Assembly: GCA_030220185.1 (NCBI GenBank)
Contig: JASPKZ010005708.1
Coordinates: 632,501 to 696,500, forward strand
Direction of reading: 5' to 3'
DNA from: Diploptera punctata
Lineage: Eukaryota; Arthropoda; Insecta; Blattodea; Blaberidae
Length of the DNA: 64,000 bases
Part shown: positions 47,101-57,970 of the stretch, piece after piece
Layout: the number at the start of each line of letters is the position of its first letter
Position numbering within the stretch: position 1 is the stretch's first letter
Notes under the pieces: generated by a model
Told to the model about the DNA's origin: nothing
What the model saw: the letters and a program-made list of their open reading frames with translations, nothing else
Database searches by the model: none
Position numbers and translations under genes: made by a program

Positions 47101-47445
47101 CTACGACTTCCAGTGGAATGTCTTGGCCTTCTCAACCAGTTTACGCCACTTCTTCCTATCTTGTGCAGTGGATTTCAAATCAAAAATCCCCATTTCTCTC
47201 AAATCTTCAATTACGTCATCTTCCCATCGATCCTTGGGTCTTCCCCTTGGTCTTGTTCCTTGTGGCTTCCAATTCAAAATATCATTCGGCAATCTTCCCT
47301 TTGGCATTCTTAGTGTATGTCCAAACCATTGTAATCTTTTGGATTTGATGAAACTAACTATATTTTCTTTATTATTCTTGAGGTATAATTCGTCATTCCT
47401 TCTCAACCTCCAATTTCCATTTTCCTTTACTGGACCTAGCACTCT
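47101..47445 (-). pseudogene. C-terminal continuation of the family 4 LINE ORF after a frameshift
   Basis: Continues the protein in the next frame: VLGPVKENGNWRLRRNDELY, IVSFIKSKRLQWFGHTLRM, NWKPQGTRPRGRPKDRWEDD, LREMGIFDLKSTAQDRKKWR and a stop at 47101. Restoring one A in the A-run near 47443 joins it to the upstream ORF. Only this one disruption separates the two. Confidence 0.9.
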
Positions 47446-48415
47446 TCTAAATATTTCCTCTCAAACGTTAATAGTCTTAGTTTATCTGCTTCTTTTAGTA
47501 CCCAGGTTTCAGCTCCATAACATATGATTGGTCTTATTATTGCTGTATATAATTTGAATTTAACATTTTTTGATATTAATTTGCTTTTGAATATATCAAA
47601 ATTAGCAAAATATGCTTTATTCCTTTGCGATATTCTTGTTTTGATCTCTTCTTCGACAGTATTATTATCGTTTAGTATTGTACCTAGGTACTTAAAGGAG
47701 TTAATTTGATCAATACAGTCACTATTTATAGTTAGTTCAGTCAAATTTGTTTTATTTCTCATACATCTTAAATATTTTGTTTTATTTAGATTGATTACAA
47801 GCCCATATTTTATACTTTCATTTTTCAATTTGTCAAAGGTTTCCAGTAGGGAATTTTTTGTTCTTGCTGTTATTATTACATCATCAGCATATGCAAGACA
47901 CTGTTTTAGTCTTGTTGAAATATTTCCTCTTAGATCAAGTTGTTTTAAGACCATATCCATTACTATACAGAATAATGTCGTAGATAAAGGATCTCCCTGT
48001 TTGACCCCAGAGTTTACTTCAATCGCATCGCTGAGTGCGTTGCTACATTTTAATCTTACTTTAGTATCTACCAAGGTTAAGGCTATTAATTTTATTAATT
48101 TTTGAGGTATCTCATATTCACTTAGACTTTCAATTATTTTGTGTCGGTGTACAGTATCAAAAGCTTGGAAGTAATCAACAAATATATTATATAAGATAAT
48201 ATTGTATTCGTGACATTTCTCAAAGATTTGTTTCATTACAAAGATATTGTCTATTGTTGATCTGTTTGGTCTGAATCCTGCTTGGGCCTCACTCATTTTC
48301 CCATCTATTATTTCTAAAAGTCTATTGTTTAATATAATTGCAAAAATCTTGTATGCTATGTTCAAGAGAGTTATAGGTCTGTAATTATTACATAACAGTT
48401 TATCTCCTTTCTTGA
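47436..48415 (-). CDS. LINE reverse transcriptase domain, partial ORF (family 4)
   Basis: Open from the truncation point (LKKGDKLLCNNYRPITLLN). RT motifs follow: MSEAQAGFRPNRSTIDNIFV, FVDYFQAFDTVHR (motif A), NSGVKQGDPLSTTLF (motif B), LAYADDVIITA (motif C, YADD catalytic pair), GLVINLNKTKYL, and FKYLGTILND. Then the thumb and connection region up to IICYGAETWVLKEADKLRLL. The frame ends at 47436 through a one-base deletion. All RT catalytic residues are intact, making this the best-preserved RT in the window. It cannot give a full-length protein. Confidence 0.9.
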
Positions 48416-49125
48416 GAAAATAAATTTAGAAAAAACATTTTATATGGGATGTGGAGCCGAAACCGAAGATTTGATATTAGAAGATGAAAAGGGGTATATT
48501 AGAGGATGTGAAGAATTTGAGTATCTGGGAGTAAAATTAGATAAAGAGGATAAACAAGAAAGTGATATTAAGAACAGAATAAATAAAGGTAGAGCAATAA
48601 CAGCAATGATGAATGGAGTCTTATGGAACAGACATATAACCAGGAAAAATAAGTTACAAATATGTAATTCAATAGTGAGAAGTACTGTCACATATGGAGC
48701 TGAAGTTTGGAAATTCAACAAAAACTTAGAACAAAAACTTATGTCGATGGAAATGGATTTATTGAGGAGAGATGCAAGATGTTCAAAATTAGACAAAATA
48801 AGGAATACTGTCATATGAGAAAAAATGAATATTGGTTTTTCAATAGTAGATTATATACGGTATAAGCAATTAAATAGGTATAGGCACGTACGACGAATGC
48901 AAGAAGAAAGATTAACCAGGAAAACATTGGAATGGTGTCCACCTGGAAGAAGGACGGAGGAAAATCTCTAAACTCGTGGATGCAGGAAATAAGAACTGGA
49001 ATGAGAGCAAGAGGACTGGAGGACATGGATTGGATGGAGAGAGACGAGTGGAGAAGAAAAATAAAACTTCAGGCACAAAAAGATGTGTAAACATTAAAAT
49101 TCTGTATATTAATAAAATACCTATA

Positions 49126-49975
49126 TCTAATATATAAAAATTGTTTGTTTGTTTGTTTCTTCGAACTTTATGCGCGGCCATACCGTTGATCCGATTGTGA
49201 TGGGTTTTTTGCAAAATGTTCAGGAGATACCCGGGATGAACATAGGCTATAAGAGAGTTGAGATACTCAACTCCTACACTCTTAAAAATCACCCTTTGTA
49301 GTGAAAAACGTGAAAAAGTCCCTTTTTACCTTAAATGGCTTACGCTGCCTAAACCATAACATATACACAAAATTGAATATCTCAAAAAACTCTACAAAAA
49401 CGTCCGCGAGAGCATGTTTATTTTTTATAGATAACACACAATAACCATTTTGTCTTTCATTGATGCCAAGGAGTTCGGGATAAGTAGATTCCCGGGCTAG
49501 CATGTGCTGCCATACCATTCATCCGATTGTCATGGGGCTTTTTACAAAATGTTCAGGATTTTCCTGGGAAGGTTATAGGTTATAAGAGTTTTAATGCTCA
49601 AGCCCTTCACCCTTAAAAATCACCATCTGTAGTGAAAAAACGTAAACAAAATGTCGCTTTTTGTAATCTTAAATGGCTTACGCTGCCTAAACCATAACAA
49701 ATACACAAAATGATTGTACATAGAATTGAACAAATCAAAAAAACTCGACACAAAAGTCCGCGACAGCATATGTTTATCTATTAAGGATAGCTCACAATAA
49801 CCATTTTTGTCTTTCATTGATGCCAATAAGATCGGAGTAAGTAGATTCCCGGGCAAGCATAGCAGCGCACGGCGGGTATTATTTTATAGATAACTCAACG
49901 AATTTTGTTTTTCAGCTCATTTATGCCAAGTACACCGGGATGCGTAGATTCCCGGGCAACGCCTGGTAATCAGCA
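49126..49975 (+). mobile_element. Helitron-like tandem dimer
   Basis: Begins TC TAATATATAAAAA after a host A at 49125. Two related segments of about 360 bp follow (49150-49500 and 49501-49860). Each has a GCGGCCATACCGTTGATCCG-type or CCATACCATTCATCCGATTG block, AAAATGTTCAGGA, GGCTTACGCTGCCTAAACCA, and AGTAGATTCCCGGG. A final CCCGGGCAACGCCTGG (hairpin-like) lies at 49947, but a clean CTAG/T end is not seen. Short ORFs on the minus strand are repeat-derived. Confidence 0.65.
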
Positions 49976-50463
49976 CGGGGTATCTAAAAATAATAATGAT
50001 ATAAATTTATATTTATTTCTCATTTTATTAAACTAAATGCAAAAACACATTATTATTTATTAACGTGTAGCAGCGCACGCCTGGTATTAGCTAGCGTGTG
50101 TGTGTGTGTATATACATATGTGTGTGTGTGTTTTATAGATGATAATGTGTCTCGGAAGCATTGTCTTTCATATGATTATTGATGGAAAAACATGCTGCGT
50201 AAAATTGTTCTATTATTTTTCTTCGCAAGAGTTCAACATGCATGCAAAGAAACTGTGGGAATTTTATACTAACATTTTCTCACTTTCACTCTCTCCATAA
50301 TATTCCTCTTTTAAAAAAATCTTAGCTTTTTTACAGCTTCTTACGGCAAAAGTATCAGAGATCATTCAGATCTTATTTGTTAGAATTATTTAAAGTAAGC
50401 CCTTATTTATTTATTGACATTGGTATATGTATCTTCATCCGTTACCTGATGGTTTCTGTGTTA

Positions 50464-50516
<53 letters not shown>

Positions 50517-50703
50517 GTGGTAGTAGTAATAATCATCCTCAATTGCAAATAGTGCAGTTTCTCTGGAATATGACATTTTTCTAACTAAATTAACTATCTT
50601 ATGTGTATGTATATATACATAATCTTCTTGTTGCAACGATTAAACCTTTTTTTGTTTGTTCCGGCTCCAAGTATTATAGCTGCTGTGTCCAATATAATAT
50701 AAA
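49976..50703. other. No gene; (ATT)n and GT-rich tracts
   Basis: Contains a short GT tract near 50095-50131 and (ATT)n at 50466-50516. A CTAG at 50093 preceded by CGCACGCCTGG may be another Helitron-type end. Confidence 0.4.
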
Positions 50704-51556
50704 TCTTATATATATAAATTAATGTTTGTTTGTATATTTGTTTGTTTGTTCGTACTTTATGCGCGGCCATACCGTTGATCCGATTGTGATGGGGTTTTTT
50801 GCAAAATGTTCAGGAGATTCCCGGGATGAACATAGGCTATAAGAGAGTTGTGATACTCAACTCCTACACCCTTAAAAATCGCCCTTTGTAGTGGAAAACG
50901 TGAAAAAAGTAGCTCTTTGGACGCTTAAATGGCTTACGCTGCCTAAACCATAACAAATACACAAAATTAATGTACGCAGAATTGAATATCTCAAAAAGCT
51001 CTACAAAAAAGTCCGCGACAGGCATATGTTTATCTCTTACGGATAACTCACAATAACCATTTTTGTCTTTCATTGATACCAAGAGTCTCGCGCCATAGCC
51101 GAGTGGTTAAGGCAAGAAGTCTTGGCGCAGAACTACGGGACTTACGCTGGTTCGAGTCTCTATGGGGGAAGAAATTTTTCTCATGGAATGTCGGCCAGTA
51201 TGGGACCGGTGCACAGTGGGTCAGAAATGAAATCTAGCTGAAAAAAAAACTGTTTTGACTCACTCTCGTCAATTTATCTTTTTTTTCTCCACTCTAATAT
51301 AATTGTTATATGACGGTTCTTAACTTATCTGCAAAGGAGGGTACAATTCTAATGTTCATGACTGTGTGACGTCATCATTCACACTTCTTGAGCCACAACA
51401 GAAGGCTGTAAGAGGTTTTCTTGCGAACTTATTTAATAATATCTAATTATTATGTCCTAATTGCTGAATTTTATGGTAAAAAGTAACATTTTTATCGTCC
51501 GCCCATGACATGAGAATTGAATTTTCGGGCAGGACAACGTCTGCCGGGTACGCTAG
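50704..51556 (+). mobile_element. Helitron-like element, 853 bp, with SINE-B inside
   Basis: Starts TC TTATATATATAAATT after a host A (50703). Ends CTAG at 51553-51556 before a host T (51557). Upstream of the CTAG lies a hairpin GGCAG (51528-51532)/CTGCC (51541-51545) followed by GGGTACG. The first 370 bp match the monomers at 49150. A SINE-B (51086 onward) follows, and the rest to 51556 is found only here. Non-autonomous. Confidence 0.78.
51086..51230 (+). mobile_element. SINE-B fragment in the Helitron-like element
   Basis: The head CTCGCGCCATAGCCGAGTGG, TTAAGGC and the B box GGTTCGAGTCT are the best conserved of all SINE-B copies. The body ends after TCGGCCAGTATGGGACCGG, so the 3' half is missing. 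Confidence 0.85.
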
Positions 51557-52439
51557 TAATTATATAAAATTATATAAATAATAGCATCGCATTAGAAAGT
51601 TGGTAGTGAATGAGCTGGCAATTTTGCTTAGAGGTCTTCATTTCAAATTTGAACCTCTTTTACGTTCCGTAATTCTATAACATGTATTTGTTCTAATGAT
51701 AGCCAAAAATAAACTGATAATTATATTCACATCACTCTATTAATGCGGACTTACGGTGTTTATTTATAATGAATATTAAGATCCAAAGGTTGCTTAGAAG
51801 ACTTAACATCCCTTGCACTTAATTTCCCTTCATGAATCATTTTATTTAATTGACGCTTCAACGTGAATAAAAATTAAAATTGCTTTAAGAATGATTTGTG
51901 ATAGGTCGGCATACTAGTATTCGCAAACTTGGTCCTGAGTTCTGCAATGTCATAAATTACTGGTGACCTAACTGAATGTTCATTTCGCTGTCCCGGGGGT
52001 CTCCCAATACAAGTTATTGACATGAATATTAATCTTACCGTCCATGGTGGCCTTCTCACTTGCAAATTGTACAGTACCTCTGGAGTATGACAACATACTT
52101 CTCTACATGCTAATAACCAATCTGCACGCAATACACGAGTCAATTCGACACGAATCTATCATTTTTGTAAAAAACAGATAATCTCCTCATGACATGCATC
52201 ATGAAATTCTCTTTTTTTGTGCATGTGTTCTATCTTTTTTCTCCGTGATTCTGTTTATTTACGACTTCAGATATTGTGGCAATATTGATTCCACTTCGAT
52301 AAGTAGACTAAGCCCTAAATACCTTAGTGATTATCCTGTATTTGTAATACGTACGTAAGAGGCAATGTTGGTCTGAGTGTACTATATAACTTTCGAAAAA
52401 CTCAGATTGCAATCAATTTCAGATTGAATGAGTGTGGTT
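51557..52439. other. No recognisable feature
   Basis: AT-rich. The ORF at 51874-52143 (minus) shows no motif I recognise. Confidence 0.4.
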
Positions 52440-52935
52440 TCAAACGTTCCAGGATTCTCTTTTTCTTTATTGGGAATTTCACTACAACAGTAGTTTTCGT
52501 ACAACCCATTGTACATTTTACTCCTTCATAAATCTCTGTTCTCTACATAACACTTTGTTAATCCTCTCGACATCATACTTGTATACACTCCTTGGACCCA
52601 CTGTTCTTTTGGTCTCCCCTTTCTTTAGTTTCCCTCCGCTTCAAAAGTTAATATTATCGTATGTATCCTGTCATCTGACATCCTCTTTACGTGGCCAAAC
52701 CATTCCAGTGTTCTTTCTTCAATAACTTATAGAACATCTTTCTGAACAACCATTATTATTTTTATGATTTTAGTATTTCTAATTTTGCCTCTTCTTGAAT
52801 TTCTAGAAGCCCTCTTACAAATGTCCATCTCTGTCCCCAATAGTTTATGTGCTTGCTCTCTTCTTATGTCCACGTTTCGGCTCCATGCATTAATCGAAAA
52901 CACAAATAATATCTATATTTAAAGCATTTATATTA
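52440..52935 (-). pseudogene. LINE C-terminal fragment
   Basis: Minus-strand pieces: GAETWT, EESKHINYWGQRWTFVRGLL, ERTLEWFGHVKRMSDDRI, then GRPKEQWVQGV and YDVERINKVL. This is the W-F-GHVxRM..GRPxxxW C-terminal arm of a LINE ORF2. Several frameshifts and stops are present. It is a different family from the copies at 8366 and 24451. Confidence 0.68.
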
Positions 52936-52978
52936 TTATCATCACTTTTGAACGAAGGAAAAATGCTGGAAATTGTTC

Positions 52979-53713
52979 TTCATAAGTAATGCCACGAGTG
53001 ATTTCCAAATAATCGATAAATTCACGACTCACGAAATGAGGAGTGAATTTATCTAGAGAATTTGGAAATCAAGAGTGGCATTTGTTAGGACTATTTAAGG
53101 AATAAAATTAAGCTGTTTACTCACAAATCATTATTTAAATATAGTTATTTTAAAATATTTATACATTTAATGTAAACGGCGATGTTTGAAAACAAATGAG
53201 AAACGATCGGAACGCTTCATTTGCTTCTTTTGTTCGTCACTTCAACCAGATCATATTATTTATTGCCAAAGGAACGCAATATTGTAAGAATGCACTCTAG
53301 TGGAGAAAAAATAAAACACATCAAACGGTATATTAATTCATTTCTGATATTCTACGATGTAAATATGACAATTATATTTTTCTGGGAAAAAAATACATTT
53401 ATGAAAGTGCAAACAGTGTTTTTTTTTGTATAATCAATTGCTACAAATGTTTTTATATTAACTCCCGCATGCGGTTTGTGTTGACATTCATACACTATAT
53501 GTACAATCTGGTAGCCGTATTTCTTAGTGAGTCAGTCACTGCAAAATAATGCTATGACCTATTCAGAATGTTAAAAAGGAGGTGCTTTCTTTGTTATGAT
53601 AAACTTTAGTTGGTAAATTCTAGGCGAAACACGGCTGTAATTGGTTGTAAATAAAAAAATCATTGTAACGTGATTGGTCATTGACTCCCATTTGGGGCAT
53701 GAGTTAAATAGTC
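52979..53713 (-). mobile_element. Element H copy 5, full length
   Basis: Intact terminal hairpin (52990-53085), the CCGCATGCGG palindrome (about 53466), and both ATTGGT motifs (complements of ACCAAT) near 53640 and 53674, the first with one change. It ends CATGAGTTAAATAGTC. Confidence 0.87.
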
Positions 53714-53984
53714 GGTGTAATAAGACTATCGTATTTCGATTTTATCGGTTCCTGAAGATTAGTGGTTAAGAAGATCACCTCTGTTTCTGAAGTTTCGCGT
53801 ATTCAGTCCCGACTGGAGTCAATTGATTTTTAATTGTGTACAATTCTGTAAATGTATATATCCATCACTTTGGAGCTTATAAGTATTGTGAAGTGTCCCC
53901 TGAGTACGCTACTAACGTCCTGCAGGGTTAGTCCTTTGGAGGGGCTGCCTCCTTAAGCCTTTGGACTTGCTTCCTTGTGTTTTA

Positions 53985-54245
53985 TCCCCACAAGGAGACA
54001 AATAACATAACACAGACATAAGACAACTAAAAGTAGAGGAATTAAACACAACAGTAGTGAAATACAAAACAAACTGGAAAAGAACACTTGATAAGGATGA
54101 CTGAGAATAGACTACCAAAAGCAGCGTACAGCTATTCACCATGAGGAAGAAGTTTGGGAGGACGAAGGAAAAGATGGAAACAGCAGCAATTTGCAGCCGG
54201 AACAGTAAATAAGCCTAAACTGTGAAGAAGAAAAAGAAAAAGAAG
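53985..54245 (+). pseudogene. LINE 3' end with (GAA)n tail
   Basis: Frames read DIRQLKVEELNTTVVKYKTN, then WKRTL, RMTENRLPKAAYSYSP and GRRSLGGRRKRWKQQQFAAG with a stop, over a GAAGAAGAAAAAGAA tail. This is the same C-terminal arm type as families 2 and 3, truncated to 260 bp, with frameshifts. Confidence 0.7.
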
Positions 54246-54251
54246 TATATA

Positions 54252-54552
54252 TCCATCCATAGTAATTCTGCCCGAAGGCAGGTCCTTCACTGCAATCATA
54301 GCATTTTCATGCTATGCTTGCAGCTTTACTCGGGAGTTGTAGGTGTGGTAGCTTTCCGTTGCTTTCCACACCGGTGAAGGATGATGATGATGATGACCAT
54401 ATGGTTTCGGGGACCGTTTGGGTCTTAAAGTTTTCCTGACATTTGTCTTACAGGTGAGGAAAAACCCCGATAAAAACCTCACCCAGAAACACTGCCCCTA
54501 CCGGGGATCGAACTCGGGCTCGCTGCGTGACCTCGAGACCACTGCGGTGGAC
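54252..54552 (-). mobile_element. SINE-A copy
   Basis: First-subfamily body; TTCG-type final hairpin on the minus strand. The head has an internal deletion between TGACC and TCGAG. It abuts the LINE tail at 54245. Confidence 0.92.
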
Positions 54553-54849
54553 TACGTATATATATATTTTAAATCAATATACTCTTTCTTGTATCATCAT
54601 AACTAAGAGATAAATATTGATTTTTGCTATGTTTACTGTATTACTATTTTAGGAATATTTATTTACTTATTTGTAATGCTCTGGTACTTGAAATATTGCC
54701 ATTACCCGCCTTGCTTCCAAATAAGTTTGTACCACTTAAAACGCTTCATTAAATTTTCTATGTTCATAAAAATAGAGCCAATTTCTTGATTCAATATTTA
54801 AAAGAAGTAAAGTAATTCTAATACAGGTTTTAAAAGGATAAGCCACTCC

Positions 54850-55070
54850 GACACCAGATGTCAGCCGGGTTTGTGGTCGCTTCGTGACGGCCGCATTTAC
54901 CCCCAAAATGTAAGTCTAGTTCTTATTTTATGGACTGAGTCGAACCCAAGACCATGTTGCCATCAGAAAGGCCAGTTAAAAAATTCTGACCCTATCGGGA
55001 TTCGGACCCTCGACTTTCCGGCTTGTAGCATATTGCCCTTAACTAATCACGCTTCGACGTTCTCCCGCCC
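54850..55070 (-). mobile_element. SINE-D copy
   Basis: Minus orientation. Head at the right: TGCTACAAGCCGGAAAGTCG then GGGTCCGAATCCCGATAGGG. The body contains GTGACGGCCGC and TTTACCCCCA (plus strand). The A-box side is degenerate. Confidence 0.75.
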
Positions 55071-55129
55071 AATATTTGCATAAACTAATGCAAGAATTTT
55101 TATTGTCCTGTTTAAGATGTGACGCACAT

Positions 55130-55243
55130 TTACGGTCAGTTTCATCAACAGAAGTAACTGTATTACGCCAGTTTTTCCCGTGTATAATGCATTGCATAAA
55201 CTTGCGTAATACAGTTGCCTCTGTTGGTGAAACCGACCCTTAG
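55130..55243. mobile_element. Short inverted-repeat MITE, about 114 bp
   Basis: Arms of about 40 bp: GTCAGTTTCATCAACAGAAG then TAACTGTATTACGCC at the left, inverted as GGCAACTGTATTACGCAAG..CACCAACAGAG..GGTCGG at the right. The loop is about 20 bp. No target-site duplication is clear. Confidence 0.8.
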
Positions 55244-55519
55244 ACATTAATATCTGAGAATATAAACAGAAACTAGCATTTTTTACATCGCAAACATTTT
55301 TACATTTATGCTTTCTCTTAGGCCTATACTACTCAGCAGTTGTCCGATTTAGTTTCTGGTCTGCGCTTACATTAGCTCTTGACGGGGAAAAAAAAAAAAA
55401 AAAAAAAAGGAAAAACTGCCGACCAATACTGCATAAACGTAAATGTATAAATAAATTGATTTATGAGCTGTGAGACGTGAACAGTTTTCATTCAACTTAA
55501 TAACGTACACTATTTTATA

Positions 55520-56229
55520 GACTATTTAACTCATGCCCTGAATGGGAGTCAATGACCAATCACGTTACAATGATTTTTTTATTTACAACCAATCACAGTC
55601 GTATTTCGCCTAGAATTTACCAACTAAAGTTTATCATAATAAAGAAAGCATATCCTTTTTACACTCTGAATAGGTCATAGCATTATTTTGCAGTGACTGA
55701 CTCACTAAGAAATACAGCTACCAGATTGTATATATATATATATAGTGCATGAATGTCAACACATACCGCATGCGGGAGTTAATATAAAACAGTTGTAGTA
55801 ATTGATTATACCACCAAAAAGAGAAACCACTGTTTGCACTTTCCTAAATGTATTTTTTCTCAGAAAAATATAATTGTCATATTTACATCATAGGACATCA
55901 GAAATGAATTAACATACAGTTTGATATGTTTCATTTTTTCTCCACTAGAGTGCATTCTTACAATATTGCGTTCCTTTGACAATAAATAATATGACCTGGT
56001 TGCAGTGAAGAACAAAAGAAGCAAATGAAGCGTACCGATCGATTCTCATTTGTTTTCAAACATCGCTGTTTATATTAAATATATAAATATTTCAAAATGA
56101 CTATATTTAAATAATGATTTGTGAGTAAACAGTTTAATTTTATTCGTTAAATAGTCCTAACAAATGACACTCTTGATTTCCTAATTTTCTAGATAAATTG
56201 GAAATCACTCGTGGCATTACTTATGATAA
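55520..56229 (+). mobile_element. Element H copy 6, hairpin-less subfamily
   Basis: Plus orientation. It has an extended TATATATATATA at 55730-55743 and the CCGCATGCGG palindrome at 55767. The terminal hairpin is reduced as in copy 4 (TTTTCTAGATAAATTGGAAATC). Confidence 0.87.
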
Positions 56230-56714
56230 GTAGGGACATTAGTAGAGACGAGATCGGTTTTTTAAGACCCTAACATTGCAAGCTCTTCTTGTTTCATTAC
56301 ATTACCCCACCTTAACTTTCTGTGGAATGAATGAGATGAAATCTACACTACGGTGATATGTTAGTCTGCTATGGTGTTCATGGTTCGACGCACATCAAGC
56401 ATTCATACACATGACTATACCGCCATTCATTTGGGCTGGGCCTAAGACTTCGAGGAGGTGCTACAACCCTCCGTTTGGCCATATTCTGCATTAAGAAGAC
56501 ACACAGGCTCGGAGTCATGAGGACGTAAATGAGTTACCCCATTAGATCACCATAACCATATATTTTAAACATCTGTGGTTAACTAACCAAACTATATTCT
56601 TACCTAACATAAGAGGGGGTGTTAAGTGATATGGGGAAAAAAAAGATAATGGATGGAGATGAAAATTACATGATGGAAAGGAAGAGGAGTGGGAAGTGTT
56701 GGTGGGGAGAATGT
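56230..56714. other. No recognisable feature
   Basis: Sequence with no ORF of interest. ORFs on the minus strand at 56542-56810 are purine-strand artefacts. Confidence 0.4.
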
Positions 56715-56723
56715 AATAGTACA

Positions 56724-57035
56724 CGTAAAGTAAAGTAAAGGTATCCCACTACAGACCTCGGGAGGCCCTTGGGGTAGCAGGGGGTTAAGGCTCCCACTTT
56801 TTCTAAACAATCGGCACTTGATGTCAGCCGAGTTGTCAGCCCTGCGTGACGGCCGCCTTTACCCCCAGAACAAGCATCTGGTACTCATTTACGTTAGAGG
56901 CTGAGTCGACCCCAGGGCCATTAAGCCGCCAGAAGGTTTTAGTCAGTTTAAAAATCCTGACCCACCGGGACTTGAACCCTCGGACCTTTCGACTTGTAGC
57001 GCAGTGCCTTAACCATACGCTACGGCGTGCCCCCC
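56724..57035 (-). mobile_element. SINE-D copy, full length with target-site duplication
   Basis: Flanked by the 9-bp direct repeat AATAGTACA (56715-56723 and 57036-57044). On the minus strand: GGGGGGCACGCCGTAGCGTA, TGGTTAAGGCACTGCGCTAC, then the B box GGTTCAAGTCCC. The body is the complement of CTTTACCCCCAGAAC and onward, ending in a (TTTAC)n-like tail. This is the reference copy of SINE-D. Confidence 0.9.
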
Positions 57036-57044
57036 AATAGTACA

Positions 57045-57537
57045 TGTATTGCTATAAATTATTAGATAGCTACACTGTATCATGTATTTGCTGAAATAGA
57101 CTGCCACTGCTACTAATGTCTTGACCAACTGCTTCTGCCCAGAAAGCCAACTTTTAAAAATAAATAAAACAGGCCTGGAAAATAGTAGGGATAGTTTTAT
57201 ATCCACCATACCGTGACATTCTCCGGCTAGATCACTAATCCACTGAAAACTTAATTTTCGAATTTTTGTTAGATCACTTTAAAAAGGGCAACTATTCAAT
57301 TTGAATGATTGTTACAATCATAAATTGTTGCCAATTTAATTCATGGTTTCTTCTTAAATGCTGCTTGGACGGATGCTAAAGATGAATAGTCAAAAGTTGA
57401 ACGATACGATTATTGATTATTTATTGACTTTTGTTGGCGAAATGACTCAAGACTCAAGACTTTTGGGAACAAGTTACTGGACTGACTCCCTGAATCAATT
57501 TGACTCTAAAGTCAAGCGCTTGTTGACTAATGTTAAT
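57045..57537. other. No recognisable feature
   Basis: AT-rich. A 75-aa ORF at 57358-57585 runs into the foldback arm and has no known motif. Confidence 0.4.
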
Positions 57538-57970
57538 GAAATGTATCGTTCATCCATTGGAAGTATTCTTGTAAACCGATTTTGATTCCCCCCCCCCCAG
57601 AAGTCTGGATTTTTTTTTTACATATATGCTACAACCCGTGTTTCACCAATGGTATATCACGGGATATTTACAGTTTTACAATTGTTCTAGTTGTTGTTGA
57701 CGGAAGATCCTCGTAAGAAATTCTGCAACGTTGACTGTGTTAAAGCGGAACTTCAGAATATTTAGTTCCACTTTAACACAGTCATTTCTTACGAGGTATT
57801 CCGTTAACTACAGGAACAATAATTGAACAATTGTAAAACTGTAAATATCCCGTGATATACCATTGATGAAACACGGGTTGTAGCATATATGTAAATAAAA
57901 AACCTCCAGATTTCTGAAAAAAATGAAAATCGGTTTACAAGAATACTTACAATGGATGAACGATACATTT
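57538..57970. mobile_element. Large foldback element, about 433 bp
   Basis: Arms of about 205-210 bp (57538 to about 57748 and 57757-57970) around AGAATATTTAG, with about 90% identity. Shared blocks include CATATATGCTACAACCCGTG, GGTATATCACGGGATATTTA, CAGTTTTACAATTG, TTCTTACGAGG and GACTGTGTTAAAG. The left arm has an extra TCTGCAACGT and a C10 run. No protein and no clear target-site duplication; the outermost GAAATGTATCG side is still weakly paired beyond the ends. Confidence 0.85.

Larger units (their letters stand above)
47083..48415 (-). mobile_element. LINE insertion (family 4), 1333 bp, with 12-bp target-site duplication
   Basis: Flanked by perfect GAAAATAAATTT (47071-47082 and 48416-48427). 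The minus strand enters at 48415 already inside an RT frame and ends in a GAAGAAGAA tail at 47083. Classic features of a 5'-truncated target-primed insertion. Confidence 0.95.
46760..49092 (+). pseudogene. LINE reverse transcriptase (family 3), interrupted by another LINE
   Basis: First part 46769-47082: EEIKVTKDLCQGCRISPALF (motif B), YTLLFADDQIII (motif C), YDNWVLKIN. Second part 48428-49090: LEKTFYMGCGAE, EFEYLGVKLD, LQICNSIVRSTVTYGAEVWK, LEWCPPGRR, and ends QAQKDV with a stop at 49088. The reading frame is continuous when the insertion and one target-site duplication are ignored. Independent damage is a TGA at 48816 and a frameshift near 48948. The 5' part of the ORF is absent. It ends about 30 bp before the Helitron-like element. 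Confidence 0.87.

Noticed and set aside
49282..51082. Minus-strand ORFs with (K)DKNGYCELSxxDKH and YLLWFRQRKPFK as a conserved gene family
   Set aside because: They repeat only because the Helitron-like monomer is repeated; there is no start context, and the frames are broken in other copies.
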